A program made the translations under genes and the position numbers. The notes under the pieces were generated by a model, which was not told the origin of the DNA, ran no database searches, and saw only the letters and a list, made by a program, of their open reading frames with translations. From Falsiroseomonas tokyonensis (GTDB taxonomy: Bacteria; Pseudomonadota; Alphaproteobacteria; Acetobacterales; Acetobacteraceae), in the NCBI RefSeq assembly GCF_019024325.1, contig NZ_JAFNJS010000011.1, forward strand, positions 1 to 64,000: 64,000 nt of DNA. Reading direction: 5' to 3'. Positions 49,759 to 59,238 of the stretch are shown piece by piece. How positions within the stretch are numbered: the first letter of the stretch is position 1; each line of letters starts with the position of its first letter.

Positions 49759-50979
49759 ATGACCGTCCTTCGCTTCCGCGGCGCCACCGCACCGCTCCGC
49801 CGTCCCGCCTCCCCCAGCCTGCCGCGCGATGTGGCGGGCGTGGTCGCGGCGCTGCGGCCGGAGGATCCGCTGCACTGCCTGCGGCCGGCGACGGTCAGCG
49901 CGGCCGGCGCGACCTTCGCGGCGGCCTTCCCGGGCACCACCATGTATGCGGTGAAGTGCAACCCGGAGCCCACGGTGCTGCGCGCCCTCTGGGCCGGCGG
50001 CCTGCGCCATTTCGACTGCGCCTCGGCCGGCGAAGTGCGCCTGGTGCGCAGCCTGTTCCCGGAAGCGGTCATCCACTTCATGCACCCGGTGAAGGCCCGC
50101 GGCGCCATCCGCGAGGCTTTCGGCACACATGGCGTCCGCGACTTCGTCCTGGATTCCGCGGCGGAACTGACAAAAATCCTGGAGGAGACGGGGGGTGAGG
50201 GCCTGAACCTCATCATCCGCCTCGGCCTGCCGAAGGGCAGCGCGGTCTATGACCTTTCCGGGAAATTCGGCGCGGAGCCGGCGGAGGCGGTGGCGCTGCT
50301 GCGCGCGGCACGGCCTCATGCCGGCAAGCTGGGGGTGTCCTTCCATGTCGGCTCGCAGTGCCTGGAGCCCGCCGCCTATGCCCGCGCCATCGCGCTGGCG
50401 GCTTCCGTGATCCGGGAGGCCGGCGTGGCGGTGGAGGTCCTGGATGTGGGCGGGGGTTTCCCCGTCGCCTATCCGGATGTCGTGCCGCCGCCGCTCTCCG
50501 CCTTCATGGACAGCATCGCCACGGCCTTCGCCGAGGCGGCGCTGCCGGGGGTGGAGCTCTGGGCGGAGCCGGGCCGGGCGCTGGTGGCGGGCGGGGCTTC
50601 CGTCGTCGTGCAGGTGCAGGCGCGGCGCGATGGCATGCTGTTCATCAACGATGGCGTCTATGGCGCGCTGTCCGATGCCGGCGTGCCGGGCTTCCGCTTC
50701 CCGGTAAAGCTGATCCGGCCCGGTTCCGCGAGCGATGCGGAGACGGTGCCCTTCAGCTTCTTCGGCCCTACCTGCGACACCGCGGACCGCATGGAAGGCC
50801 CCTTCCTGCTGCCGGCGGATGTGGCAGAAGGCGACTGGATCGAGATCGGCCAGCTCGGGGCCTATGGCGCCTGCCTGCGCACCGGCTTCAACGGCATGGA
50901 CCGCGCCGGCGTGGTGGAGGTGGCGGACCTGCCGCTGCTCGAAACGCCGGGCTATGTGCAGTCCGTGCAAGCGGCCTGA
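49759..50979 (+). CDS. Ornithine/lysine decarboxylase, fold-III PLP enzyme
   Basis: A 406-residue alanine-racemase-fold decarboxylase. The PLP lysine is in TMYAVKCNPEPTVLRAL, FDCASAGEVRLV, FHVGSQCLEPAAYARAI, LDVGGGFP, EPGRALVAG and the active-site cysteine/aspartate in FFGPTCDTADR are present. Makes putrescine from ornithine (some members also use lysine). GGGAG precedes the ATG. Followed 61 bases later by homospermidine synthase, which uses the product. Confidence 0.95.
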   Translation: MTVLRFRGATAPLRRPASPSLPRDVAGVVAALRPEDPLHCLRPATVSAAGATFAAAFPGTTMYAVKCNPEPTVLRALWAGGLRHFDCASAGEVRLVRSLFPEAVIHFMHPVKARGAIREAFGTHGVRDFVLDSAAELTKILEETGGEGLNLIIRLGLPKGSAVYDLSGKFGAEPAEAVALLRAARPHAGKLGVSFHVGSQCLEPAAYARAIALAASVIREAGVAVEVLDVGGGFPVAYPDVVPPPLSAFMDSIATAFAEAALPGVELWAEPGRALVAGGASVVVQVQARRDGMLFINDGVYGALSDAGVPGFRFPVKLIRPGSASDAETVPFSFFGPTCDTADRMEGPFLLPADVAEGDWIEIGQLGAYGACLRTGFNGMDRAGVVEVADLPLLETPGYVQSVQAA

Positions 50980-51040
50980 AGACCGGGAGGCGGCATCGCC
51001 GCCTCCCATTTGAAGAAAACCTGAACGGAGTGCCTGGACG

Positions 51041-52459
51041 ATGAAGCATGCAGAATTTTCGGGCCGCCTGGTCATGCTGGGCTTCGGCTCCATCGGCCAG
51101 GGCGTGCTGCCGCTGATCCTGCGGCACATCGACATCCCGGCCGAGCGCATCACCATCGTCACCGCGGAAACCCGCGGCGAGGAGGTGGCGGCCGAATACG
51201 GCATCCGCTTCATCCTGCAGGCTGCCACGCAGGAGAATTTCGTCGAGCTGCTGTCGCCGCTGCTGGCGCCAGGCGACTTCCTGCTGAACCTGTCGGTGGA
51301 CGTCTCCTCGGTCGAGCTGATGAAGCTGTGCCAGAAGCTGGACGTGCTCTACCTCGACACCGTGGTGGAGCCCTGGGCCGGCGGCTATACGGACCCGTCG
51401 CTGACGCCTTCGCAGCGCTCCAACTATGCGATGCGCGAAGCCGCGATCGCGCTGCGGCCGGACTTCGTCGGCGGGCCCACCAGCATCACGGCGCATGGCG
51501 CGAATCCAGGCCTGGTCAGCCATTTCGTGAAGCAGGCGCTGCTCGACATCGCCCGCGACACCGGCGCGCCCATCGCCACGCCGCCGCCCGCTGCCGACCG
51601 CACCGCCTGGGCGAAGATCGCCCGCGATCTGGGCGTGAAGGTGATCCATATCGCGGAACGCGATACGCAGGTGGCCGACCGCCCGAAGAAGCCGGGCGAG
51701 TTCGTCAACACATGGTCGGTCGATGGCTTCGTCGGCGAGGGCTGCCAGCCGGCGGAACTCGGCTGGGGCAGCCATGAGAAGGCGCTGCCACCGGACGGCC
51801 ATCGCCACGGCTTCGGCTGCGATGCCGCGATCTACCTGATGCGCCCCGGCGCCTCCACCCGCGTCCGCACCTGGACGCCGCTGGAGGGGCCGATGCATGG
51901 CTTCCTCATCACCCACAATGAGAGCATCTCGCTGGCCGACTACTACACGCTGCGCGACGATACGGGCGCCGTGCTCTACCGCCCCACCGCGCATTACGCC
52001 TACCACCCCTGCGACGATGCGGTGCTGTCCGTGCACGAACTCGCCGGCAAGAACTGGGAGATGCAGCCGGAGAAGCGGCTGATGACGGATGAGATCACCC
52101 ACGGGATGGACGAGCTCGGCGTGCTGCTGATGGGCCATGCGAAGGGCGCCTATTGGTACGGCTCCCGCCTGACCATCGAAGAAGCCCGCCGTGTCGCGCC
52201 GCACAACAACGCCACCTCGCTGCAGGTGACGGCCGCGGTGCTGGCGGGCGTGATCTGGGCCATGGAGAATCCGCGCATGGGCGTCGTCGAATCGGATGAG
52301 ATCGACCACGCCCGGGTGCTGGAGATCTGCGCCCCCTATCTGGGCGATGTGGTCGGCGAATATTCCGACTGGACCCCGCTGGCGGGCCGTGGGGTGCTGT
52401 TCCCGGAGGATGTGGACAGCCAGGATCCGTGGCAGTTCCGCAACTTCCGGGTGACCTGA
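51041..52459 (+). CDS. hss: Homospermidine synthase
   Basis: A 472-residue NAD-dependent enzyme joining two putrescines into homospermidine. Rossmann motif VMLGFGSIGQGVLPLILRHI, then YLDTVVEPWAGGY, TAHGANPGLVSHFVKQAL, and AYHPCDDAVLSVHELAG. Length and motifs match alphaproteobacterial Hss. GGAG precedes the ATG. With the decarboxylase upstream it gives a complete ornithine-to-homospermidine route. Confidence 0.95.
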   Translation: MKHAEFSGRLVMLGFGSIGQGVLPLILRHIDIPAERITIVTAETRGEEVAAEYGIRFILQAATQENFVELLSPLLAPGDFLLNLSVDVSSVELMKLCQKLDVLYLDTVVEPWAGGYTDPSLTPSQRSNYAMREAAIALRPDFVGGPTSITAHGANPGLVSHFVKQALLDIARDTGAPIATPPPAADRTAWAKIARDLGVKVIHIAERDTQVADRPKKPGEFVNTWSVDGFVGEGCQPAELGWGSHEKALPPDGHRHGFGCDAAIYLMRPGASTRVRTWTPLEGPMHGFLITHNESISLADYYTLRDDTGAVLYRPTAHYAYHPCDDAVLSVHELAGKNWEMQPEKRLMTDEITHGMDELGVLLMGHAKGAYWYGSRLTIEEARRVAPHNNATSLQVTAAVLAGVIWAMENPRMGVVESDEIDHARVLEICAPYLGDVVGEYSDWTPLAGRGVLFPEDVDSQDPWQFRNFRVT

Positions 52460-52514
52460 ATTGGCGCCCCCCTCCATCGGCGGCATGATGCCCGCCGATG
52501 GAGGATTTTGCGGC

Positions 52515-54128
52515 ATGAAGCGGTTTCTTTTGGCGGGCGCGGCCTGCCTGGCCCTCGGCGGGGCGGCCCCGGACGAGGCCGAAGCGCAAACCTTGCGCAT
52601 CGCCATGGCGGCGGAGCCCACTTCCGCCGACCCGCAGCAATATGCGGCGGCACCCAACTCGACGCTCCACAATCACATTTTCGAATCCCTGGTCGCGCTG
52701 GATGCGCGGCTGAAGGCCGGGCCAGGCCTCGCCACCGGCTGGACGCGCCGCGACGACACCACCTGGGTCTTCGACCTGCGCCAGGGGGTGAAGTTCCACA
52801 ACGGCCAGGACTTCACCTCGGCCGATGTGGTCTTCTCGATGTGCCGCATCCTGAACAATGAGAGCGAGCTGGCCGTCTCCTACTCCTCCACCGTCCGCCG
52901 CTTTACGCGGGTGGAGGCGGAGGGGCCGCATCGCGTGGTGATCGGCACGCGGGAGCCGGAGCCGCTGCTGCCGGCGGACCTCGTCAGCCTGCGCATCATC
53001 CCGGCCAGCCTGGTGCCGGCGCGGCCCATCGCCTTCACCCCGGCCGACAATTGCGCCGGCGCCGGGCAGCCCTGGCCGACGCTCGCGCAGTTCAACGACG
53101 GCTCCGCCGCCATCGGCACCGGCCCCTATCGCCTGCGCACATTCGGACGCAGCGGCGTGACGGAGTTGTCGCGCTTCGACGGCTATTGGGGCGAGAAACC
53201 GCATTGGGCGGAGGTGCGGCTGCAGCCCGTGACGGCCGCCGGGCCACGCCTGGCGGGGTTGCTGGCCGGCGATCATGACGTGGTGGAGGCGCCGGCCACC
53301 GGCGACCTGCCGCGCCTGCGCGCCAATGCCGCCACCCGGCTGGCCATCGCGCCGACCACGCGGCTGATCTTCCTGCAGCTCGACCAGCGGGAACCCGCGC
53401 CCTTCGTGAATGGCGGCACCCCGTCCAATCCGCTGCGGGATGTGCGGGTGCGCCAGGCGCTGTCGCTCGCCATCGACCGGAATGCCATCGCCAGCCGGGT
53501 GATGGACGGGCTCGCCGTGCCCGCCGCGCAATTCCTGCCGGAGGGCATGTTCGGCACCATCCCCGGCCTGCCCGTGCTGCCCTACGACCCCGCCCGCGCC
53601 CGCGCCCTGCTGGCGGAGGCCGGCTACGCCAACGGCTTCGCCCTGACGCTGCACGCCACCAACAACCGCTACGTCAACGACGCCCGCGTCATCCAGGCGA
53701 TCGGCCAGTACCTGACCCGCATCGGTGTGCGGGCGGAGGTGGATGCCATGCCGTCCAACGTCTTCTTCGGCCGCCGCGCGCGGCGCGAATTCTCCGTCCC
53801 CATGGGCGGCTGGGCCGCCAGTGCGGAGGAGACGCTGCTGTTCTTCCGCACCTGGCTGACCACGACGGACCGCGACCGCGGCCTCGGCGGCAGCAGCTAC
53901 GGCAACTGGTCCAACGCGGCCTTCGACGCCGCCGCCGTCACCGCCGTGACCACCATGGACGATGCCGAGCGCGGCCGGCTGCTGCGGGAGGCCAGCCGCA
54001 TCGCGCTGGAGAAAATGCCGATCCTGCCGATCCACTTCGAAAGCGCCGTCTGGGCCTTTCGCCGCGGCCTGACCTATGCCGGGCGGATGGACCAGCAGAC
54101 CCTGGCGCAGGAGGTCCACCCCGAATGA
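52515..54128 (+). CDS. ABC transporter substrate-binding protein, family 5
   Basis: A 537-residue DppA/OppA-like receptor with signal (MKRFLLAGAACLALGGAAPDEAEAQ). LRIAMAAEPTSADPQQYAAAPNSTLHNHIFESLVALD and KFHNGQDFTSADVVFSMCRIL are family features. GGAGG before the ATG decides the start. No permease or ATPase genes follow; the next gene is a hydrolase overlapping by four bases. Orphan receptor. Confidence 0.93.
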   Translation: MKRFLLAGAACLALGGAAPDEAEAQTLRIAMAAEPTSADPQQYAAAPNSTLHNHIFESLVALDARLKAGPGLATGWTRRDDTTWVFDLRQGVKFHNGQDFTSADVVFSMCRILNNESELAVSYSSTVRRFTRVEAEGPHRVVIGTREPEPLLPADLVSLRIIPASLVPARPIAFTPADNCAGAGQPWPTLAQFNDGSAAIGTGPYRLRTFGRSGVTELSRFDGYWGEKPHWAEVRLQPVTAAGPRLAGLLAGDHDVVEAPATGDLPRLRANAATRLAIAPTTRLIFLQLDQREPAPFVNGGTPSNPLRDVRVRQALSLAIDRNAIASRVMDGLAVPAAQFLPEGMFGTIPGLPVLPYDPARARALLAEAGYANGFALTLHATNNRYVNDARVIQAIGQYLTRIGVRAEVDAMPSNVFFGRRARREFSVPMGGWAASAEETLLFFRTWLTTTDRDRGLGGSSYGNWSNAAFDAAAVTAVTTMDDAERGRLLREASRIALEKMPILPIHFESAVWAFRRGLTYAGRMDQQTLAQEVHPE

Positions 54129-55009
54129 CCCTTTCGCCACTTGCCCAGGCCTTCTCTGCCACGGGCCGCAGCGCCATTCCCTGGGCCGATGCGGCATGCG
54201 ACCTCACCCGGCCGCTGACCCTGCATGGCTATCGCCCGACCAGCCATCGCCCCGAGAATCCGGTGGTGATCGTGCAGCACGGCATGCTGCGCAACGGCGA
54301 CGACTATCGCGACTTCTGGATCCCGGCCGCCGACAGGCACGGCCTGCTGATCGTCGCGCCCACCTATGGCAAGCAGGCCTGGCCCGAGGCCGAGCACTAC
54401 AACAACGGCCTGGTGCTGGACGAGGCCGGCCAGCCGCGCCCGCGCGAAAGCTGGGGCTACGCCATCCCGCAGCGCGTCTTCGCCGACCTGCGCACGGCCG
54501 GCGTCACGACCCGGACAAAGGCCCACCTCTTCGGCCATTCCGCCGGCGGCCAGTTTGGCCACCGGCTGATGTCGACCCAGCCGCATGACTGGCTGGAGGA
54601 AGCGACCATCGGCAATCCTGGGTGGTACACGCTGCCGACATTGGAAAAGCCTTTTCCGGAAGGGATGGGCGGCATCGGCCTCGGCGATGCGGAGGTCGAG
54701 GCGCTGCTGGCCTTCCCCATGACCATCCTGGCCGGCGACCAGGATATCGAGACGGATGGCCCCTCCCTCCCCTCCCAGCCCGCCGCCCTGGCCCAGGGCC
54801 CGCATCGCTTCGCGCGGGCGCACAACTACCTCTCGGCCGGCCAGGCGGAGGCGGCGCGGCGCGGCGTGCCTTGCCGGTGGAAGCTGGTGCCGGTGGCCGG
54901 CGTCGGGCACGACGGCCGGGCCATGTCCGCCATCTGCGCCGCGCTGTGGTTCGAGGGGCGGCTGATCTCGGCGGCGGAGGCCGGGGTCTCGTCGGAGAAG
55001 GTGGCCTGA
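54125..55009 (+). CDS. Alpha/beta hydrolase
   Basis: A 294-residue cytoplasmic alpha/beta-hydrolase: VVIVQHGMLRNGDDYRDFWIPAADRHGLLIVAPTYG, nucleophile GHSAGGQFGHRL, aspartate region LAGDQDIETDGP and a histidine in VAGVGHDGRAM. Resembles polyhydroxybutyrate-depolymerase/esterase-type proteins. Overlaps the binding-protein stop, so it may hydrolyse the imported compound. Confidence 0.82.
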   Translation: MTLSPLAQAFSATGRSAIPWADAACDLTRPLTLHGYRPTSHRPENPVVIVQHGMLRNGDDYRDFWIPAADRHGLLIVAPTYGKQAWPEAEHYNNGLVLDEAGQPRPRESWGYAIPQRVFADLRTAGVTTRTKAHLFGHSAGGQFGHRLMSTQPHDWLEEATIGNPGWYTLPTLEKPFPEGMGGIGLGDAEVEALLAFPMTILAGDQDIETDGPSLPSQPAALAQGPHRFARAHNYLSAGQAEAARRGVPCRWKLVPVAGVGHDGRAMSAICAALWFEGRLISAAEAGVSSEKVA

Positions 55010-55041
55010 TCCCGTCACGTTGACGTCCGGCGGCGCAGCTT

Positions 55042-55059
55042 GTCATATCATACGATGAC
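55042..55059 (+). promoter_or_regulatory. Probable operator of the GntR gene
   Basis: GTCAT (55042-55046) and ATGAC (55055-55059) form an inverted repeat with an AT-rich 8-base centre, 24 bases before the regulator ATG. TTGACG at 55020-55025 lies 17 bases before TCATAT, so the repeat would cover the -10 of a promoter. Fits autorepression. Confidence 0.5.
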
Positions 55060-55083
55060 CTTGCCCCGCCGGACCTTTCACTC

Positions 55084-55824
55084 ATGATGCGCCGCGACAT
55101 CGGCATGGCGCCGCTGCGCCCCGCCGCCAATCTCACCGGCGCCCTGGTTCATCGCCTGGCGGAAGAAATCCGCTCCGGCCGCCTCGCCCCCGGCGCCCGC
55201 CTGCCGACCGAGCAGGACCTGATGCGGGAGGCCGGCGTCAGCCGCACCGTTGTGCGGGAGGCGGTGGCGGCGCTGCGGGCGGAGGGGCTGGTGGTCACCC
55301 GCCAGGGCGTCGGCGCCTTCGTGACGGAACGCCCCGGCGAGGGCATCTTCCGCCTCACGCCGAGCGAGGCCGAGGGGCTGCAGCAGGTCATCCAGGTGCT
55401 GGAACTGCGCCTGGCCCTCGAGGTCGAGGCGGCGGGCCTGGCCGCCGAGCGCCGCAGCCCCGCCGCGCTGGCGCTGATCGACGAGGCGGAGGCCACCTTC
55501 GATGCCGCGGTGGCCGCCGGCGGCGATGCGGCGGAGGCGGACTTCGCCCTGCACCGGGCGATCTTCCTGGCCACCGGCAATCCGCATTTCCTGCGCTTCC
55601 TGGAAGTGCTCGGCCGCCACGCGATTCCGCGCCGCGCGCTCGGCCTGGTGGAGCGCAGCGAGGCGGAGCGGAAGCAGTACCTGGCGCAGGTGCGCGGCGA
55701 GCATCGGGCGGTGGCCGAGGCGATCGCCGCCAGCGATCCCGAGGCCGCGCGGGCCGCCATGCGGCGGCACCTGGAGGCGGCGCGGGAGCGCTACCGCAAG
55801 CTGGCGGCGCAGGCGGCGGTGTAG
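55084..55824 (+). CDS. GntR-family (FCD/FadR-type) regulator
   Basis: A 246-residue regulator. Winged HTH about 17-85 (ALVHRLAEEIRSGRLAPGARLPTEQDLMREAGVSRTVVREAVAALRAEGLVVTRQGVGAFV), then an all-helical FCD effector domain (ELRLALEVEAAGLAA...DFALHRAIFLATGNP...EHRAVAEAIAASD) with likely metal ligands D, H, H. Effector unknown, commonly an organic acid. Converges on a tctC gene four bases away, so transport is a likely target. Confidence 0.93.
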   Translation: MMRRDIGMAPLRPAANLTGALVHRLAEEIRSGRLAPGARLPTEQDLMREAGVSRTVVREAVAALRAEGLVVTRQGVGAFVTERPGEGIFRLTPSEAEGLQQVIQVLELRLALEVEAAGLAAERRSPAALALIDEAEATFDAAVAAGGDAAEADFALHRAIFLATGNPHFLRFLEVLGRHAIPRRALGLVERSEAERKQYLAQVRGEHRAVAEAIAASDPEAARAAMRRHLEAARERYRKLAAQAAV

Positions 55825-55828
55825 CGCC

Positions 55829-56782
55829 TCACCGCCCCCAGGGCCGCTCCCGCCATAGCGCGCGATGCGTCGCATCCGCCTGCTGCAGGAAGGCGACGTA
55901 GTCCGCGGAATTGAGGTAGCGCAGCGGCTGGAAGGCGCGTTCGCTGCTGGCGCGGAAGGCGGGGTTGGCCAGCACCTTGTCGAGCGCCGTGGAAATCCGC
56001 GCCACCACCTCCGCCGGCATCCCCTTCGGCCCGCCCAGCCCACGCAGCGACCCGCCGCGGATGTCGTAGCCAGCCTCCTTGAAGGTGGGCACATCGGGCG
56101 CCATCGGGTGGCGCTCCGCGGACATCACGCCGAGCGTCCGCCAGGGCTGGCGCTGCGCGAAGGTCAGGCTCTCGCCGAGATTGGCGGTGGCCGCCGTGAT
56201 CTCCCGCGTCATCAGCGCCTGCGCGCCGGGCGCCGTGCCGGCATAGGCCACCGGCTCGAACCGAACCCCCGCCGCCTGTTCCAGCAGCATGACGCTGATG
56301 CTGCCGGCCGAGCCCGGCCCCTGGTCGCCCACGGTGACCCGCCCCGGCTCCCGTCGCGCCGCCTCCACCAGCTCCGCGATGCTGCGGATCGGGCTCTCGG
56401 GATGCACCGCGATGGTCGCCGGGTCGTCCACCACCCCGGCGATGAAGGTGAAACTGTCCAGCGACCAGCGCGGGCGGCGCTCGATCGGGATGGTGACGAT
56501 GCCGGGGGTGTTGATGATGCCGAGCGTATAGCCATCCGGCCGTGCATCGGCGATGGCGTTCAGCCCGATCTCGCCGCCCGCCCCGCCCCGGTTCTGCACC
56601 ACCACGGGCTGGCCCAGCTCCGTCTCCAGGTATTGGGCCATGACGCGGGCGGAGATGTCGGTGCCGCCGCCGGCGGCGAAGGGCACGATGATGGTCAGCG
56701 GCCGGTCGGGCCAGGCGGCGCGCGCCAGGCGCGGCATAGCCAGCAGGCTGGCGCCCAGGGCAAGGCGACGGGTGAGGATCAT
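55829..56782 (-). CDS. TctC/Bug-type binding protein
   Basis: A 317-residue receptor: signal MILTRRLALGASLLAMPRLARA and LTIIVPFAAGGGTDISARVMAQYLETELGQPVVVQNRGGAGGEIG. An ATG at 56782 with AGGA was preferred to one at 56800. Divergent from the NHL-repeat gene across 137 bases. Signal has the twin-arginine pair but reads as a Sec type. Confidence 0.94.
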   Translation of the reverse strand: MILTRRLALGASLLAMPRLARAAWPDRPLTIIVPFAAGGGTDISARVMAQYLETELGQPVVVQNRGGAGGEIGLNAIADARPDGYTLGIINTPGIVTIPIERRPRWSLDSFTFIAGVVDDPATIAVHPESPIRSIAELVEAARREPGRVTVGDQGPGSAGSISVMLLEQAAGVRFEPVAYAGTAPGAQALMTREITAATANLGESLTFAQRQPWRTLGVMSAERHPMAPDVPTFKEAGYDIRGGSLRGLGGPKGMPAEVVARISTALDKVLANPAFRASSERAFQPLRYLNSADYVAFLQQADATHRALWRERPWGR

Positions 56783-56919
56783 GCGGCGGTCCTGTCTCAT
56801 CGGTTCCAGCCGTGCGGGTCTTCCTCGCGCCGGCTCCCGCTCTGTGGCAGGTACGCCGGACGCCGGATCGGCATACCACTTGCATTTCGATCTGCCCATC
56901 GCCGGAGGGACTTGCATCC

Positions 56920-57777
56920 ATGACCCAGGACAAACTCGTCGTCGCGCTGAGCGAGACGACCTACCAGGTGGAGCGCCCCTGGGGCGTCCGCGGCACGCGT
57001 TTCGCGGGCGCCGTGGTCAGCGACGTGGCGGTGGACAGCCAGGGCAATGCCCATGTGCTGCTGCGCTACGAGCCCTATGCGCGGCAGGCCGCGACGCCGG
57101 GCATCGCCGTCATCGCTCCGGACGGCACGCTGCTGCGCGAAATGCCGCTGCCGGAGGTAAGCGACGGCCACGGCATCGCCATCGGCCCGGGCGACGAGAT
57201 CCTGGTGACCGACCGCGACCGGCACGAGATCCGCATCCTGGATGCCGACGGCCGCACCCTGCTCTGCCTCGGGACCCGCAACAGGCCGGGCCAGCCCTTC
57301 AGCCACCCGGCCGGCGCCGCCATCCATCCCTCGGGCGATATCTTTGTGGCCGATGGCTACGGCCATTCCCTGGTGCATCGCTTCAGTGCCGATGGCCGCC
57401 CGCTGCTGCGCTGGGGCGAGCCCGGCACGGGGCCTGGCCAGTTCACCACGCCGCATGACCTCGCCTTCGGCCGCAAGGGCGAGGTGATCGTCTGCGACCG
57501 GGAGAACAACCGCATCCAGGCCTTCGACACCGAGGGCCGCTTCCTCTGGCAGGCGGGAGATCTCTATCATCCCATGGGCATCGCCGTGGATGCCGAGGGC
57601 CGCATCCTTGTGACGGACCAGATCCCGCGCCTGTCGCTGTTCTCGCCCGAGGGGCGCCTCATCGGCCGCTGCCGCCCGGTGTTGAATGGCGGGCATGGGC
57701 TGGCGCTGGGCGCGGGGGGATGCATCCTGCTGGCGGAAATCGCCGAGAACTGGGTGACGCGGCTGGCACCGCGCTGA
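56920..57777 (+). CDS. NHL-repeat beta-propeller protein
   Basis: A 285-residue propeller with about five repeats, each of the form (S/T)HPxGxAxxxxGxIxVxDxxxHxIxxF: DGHGIAIGPGDEILVTDRDRHEIRIL, HPAGAAIHPSGDIFVADGYGHSLVHRF, TPHDLAFGRKGEVIVCDRENNRIQAF, HPMGIAVDAEGRILVTDQIPRLSLF. Related to peptidyl-amidoglycolate-lyase-like and SMP-30-like lactonases. GGAGGG 11 bases upstream. No signal peptide. Substrate unknown; adjacent to an MmgE/PrpD gene. Confidence 0.85.
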   Translation: MTQDKLVVALSETTYQVERPWGVRGTRFAGAVVSDVAVDSQGNAHVLLRYEPYARQAATPGIAVIAPDGTLLREMPLPEVSDGHGIAIGPGDEILVTDRDRHEIRILDADGRTLLCLGTRNRPGQPFSHPAGAAIHPSGDIFVADGYGHSLVHRFSADGRPLLRWGEPGTGPGQFTTPHDLAFGRKGEVIVCDRENNRIQAFDTEGRFLWQAGDLYHPMGIAVDAEGRILVTDQIPRLSLFSPEGRLIGRCRPVLNGGHGLALGAGGCILLAEIAENWVTRLAPR

Positions 57778-57791
57778 GAACAGGACTGCTC

Positions 57792-59141
57792 ATGGACAAT
57801 CCGCTGATCCGCCTGGCCGCGCACGCCGCGAGCTGGCGCGACCGTCCCCTGCCGGCGGAGGTCGAACACCATGCCCGCCGTGCCCTGGTCGACTGGTTCG
57901 CCGCCCTGCTGCCCGGCTGCGCCCAGCCGCCGGCGACGCTCATGGCCGGCGTGCTGGCCGACCAGCGCGGCAGCGGCCGCGCCATCTGCTACGTGGATGG
58001 CCAGCCGGGCGCGCTGCGCCACGCGGCCCTGCTGAACGCGACCGCCAGCCACACCGTCGAATTCGACGACATCTTTCGGGATGCCGGCTACCACCCCGCC
58101 TGCCCGACCATTCCCGCCGCGCTGGCCGCCGCCCAGACCAGGGGCGGCGACATGGACCTGCTGCTGCGCGCCATCACCGCGGGCTACGAGGTGGGCTGCC
58201 GCATCGGCGTCGCGGTGCAGCCGAGCCACTACCGCTACTGGCACACCACCGGCACCGTCGGCACCTTTGGCGCCGCCGCCGCGGTGGGCGTGGTGCTGGG
58301 TCTCGATGAGACGCGCATGGCCCATGCGCTCGCCACCGCCGCCACCATGGCCGGCGGCCTGCAACAGGCGTTTCGCGGCGAGGGCATGAGTAAGCCGCTG
58401 CATCCCGGCCATGCGGCGGAGGCCGGGGCGCTGGCGGCCCTCGCGGCCTCGGCGGGCGTCACCGGCGCGCTGGACGTGCTGCACGGGCCGGTCGGCTTCG
58501 CGGCGGCCACCAGCGAGGACAGCGGCAAATGGGACAAGGCGCTGGCGGGGCTGGGGGAACAGACCGCCATCACCAGCATGACCTTCAAGAACCACGGCTG
58601 CTGCGGCCATATCTTCGCGGGGCTCGATGCCCTCGCGGCGCTGCAGTCGGCGCACGGCTTCACGGCGGAGGACGTCGCCGCCATCCATCTCGGCGGCTAT
58701 TCCGCCACCAAGGATGTGTGCGACCGGCCGGTTGTGGAGACCGAACAGCAGGCGCGTTTCTCGGCGCAGTACTGCCTGGCCGCGCTGCTGGTGCTCGGCG
58801 GCGTGCGGATCGCGGCCTTCACGCCCGAGAACCTGGCCAATCCACGCCTCCGCGCCGTGATGCCGAAGGTGACCGTCAGCCTGGACCCGGCGCTGGCCGC
58901 GGACTACCCGGCCCGCCGCGCCGCGAACCTGGAAGTCACGCTGACGGATGGCCGGGTGCTGCGCCACCACCAGCCCACCCGCAAGGGCGACCCCGACGCG
59001 CCGCTCAGCGAGGCGGAGCTGGACGCGAAGTTCATGGAATTGGCGCAGCCGATGGTGGGGCCGGCCGCAGCCGCGGACCTGCTGGCGCAGCTGCGGCTGG
59101 GCAAGGCGCTGCCGGGGCTCGTCACGCTCTCGGCACGATAA
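57792..59141 (+). CDS. MmgE/PrpD family protein
   Basis: A 449-residue protein of the 2-methylcitrate dehydratase fold: N-terminal all-helical domain (ARRALVDWFAALLPGC, LLNATASHTVEFDDIFRDAGYHPACPTIPAALAAA) and the smaller C-terminal lobe (FKNHGCCGHIFAGLDALAAL...AIHLGGYSATKDVC). Members include methylcitrate dehydratase, cis-aconitate decarboxylase and iminodisuccinate epimerase. Lies 14 bases after the NHL gene, so they probably form one operon with the tctC gene downstream. Exact reaction not fixed. Confidence 0.93.
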   Translation: MDNPLIRLAAHAASWRDRPLPAEVEHHARRALVDWFAALLPGCAQPPATLMAGVLADQRGSGRAICYVDGQPGALRHAALLNATASHTVEFDDIFRDAGYHPACPTIPAALAAAQTRGGDMDLLLRAITAGYEVGCRIGVAVQPSHYRYWHTTGTVGTFGAAAAVGVVLGLDETRMAHALATAATMAGGLQQAFRGEGMSKPLHPGHAAEAGALAALAASAGVTGALDVLHGPVGFAAATSEDSGKWDKALAGLGEQTAITSMTFKNHGCCGHIFAGLDALAALQSAHGFTAEDVAAIHLGGYSATKDVCDRPVVETEQQARFSAQYCLAALLVLGGVRIAAFTPENLANPRLRAVMPKVTVSLDPALAADYPARRAANLEVTLTDGRVLRHHQPTRKGDPDAPLSEAELDAKFMELAQPMVGPAAAADLLAQLRLGKALPGLVTLSAR

Positions 59142-59160
59142 TCACGAAATACGTTCGTGA
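59142..59160. repeat. 7-bp inverted repeat upstream of tctC
   Basis: TCACGAA (59142-59148) and TTCGTGA (59154-59160) surround a 5-base spacer in an AT-rich patch just past the PrpD stop. No T-tract follows. Could be an operator for the next tctC gene or a weak terminator. Confidence 0.45.
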
Positions 59161-59238
59161 ATTGTGAGATATTGCAATCCGCTATTCCACCGCGTATTTA
59201 CCGCCCGCCGGCGTGGATTGCCGGCTGGGGATCCCGAC

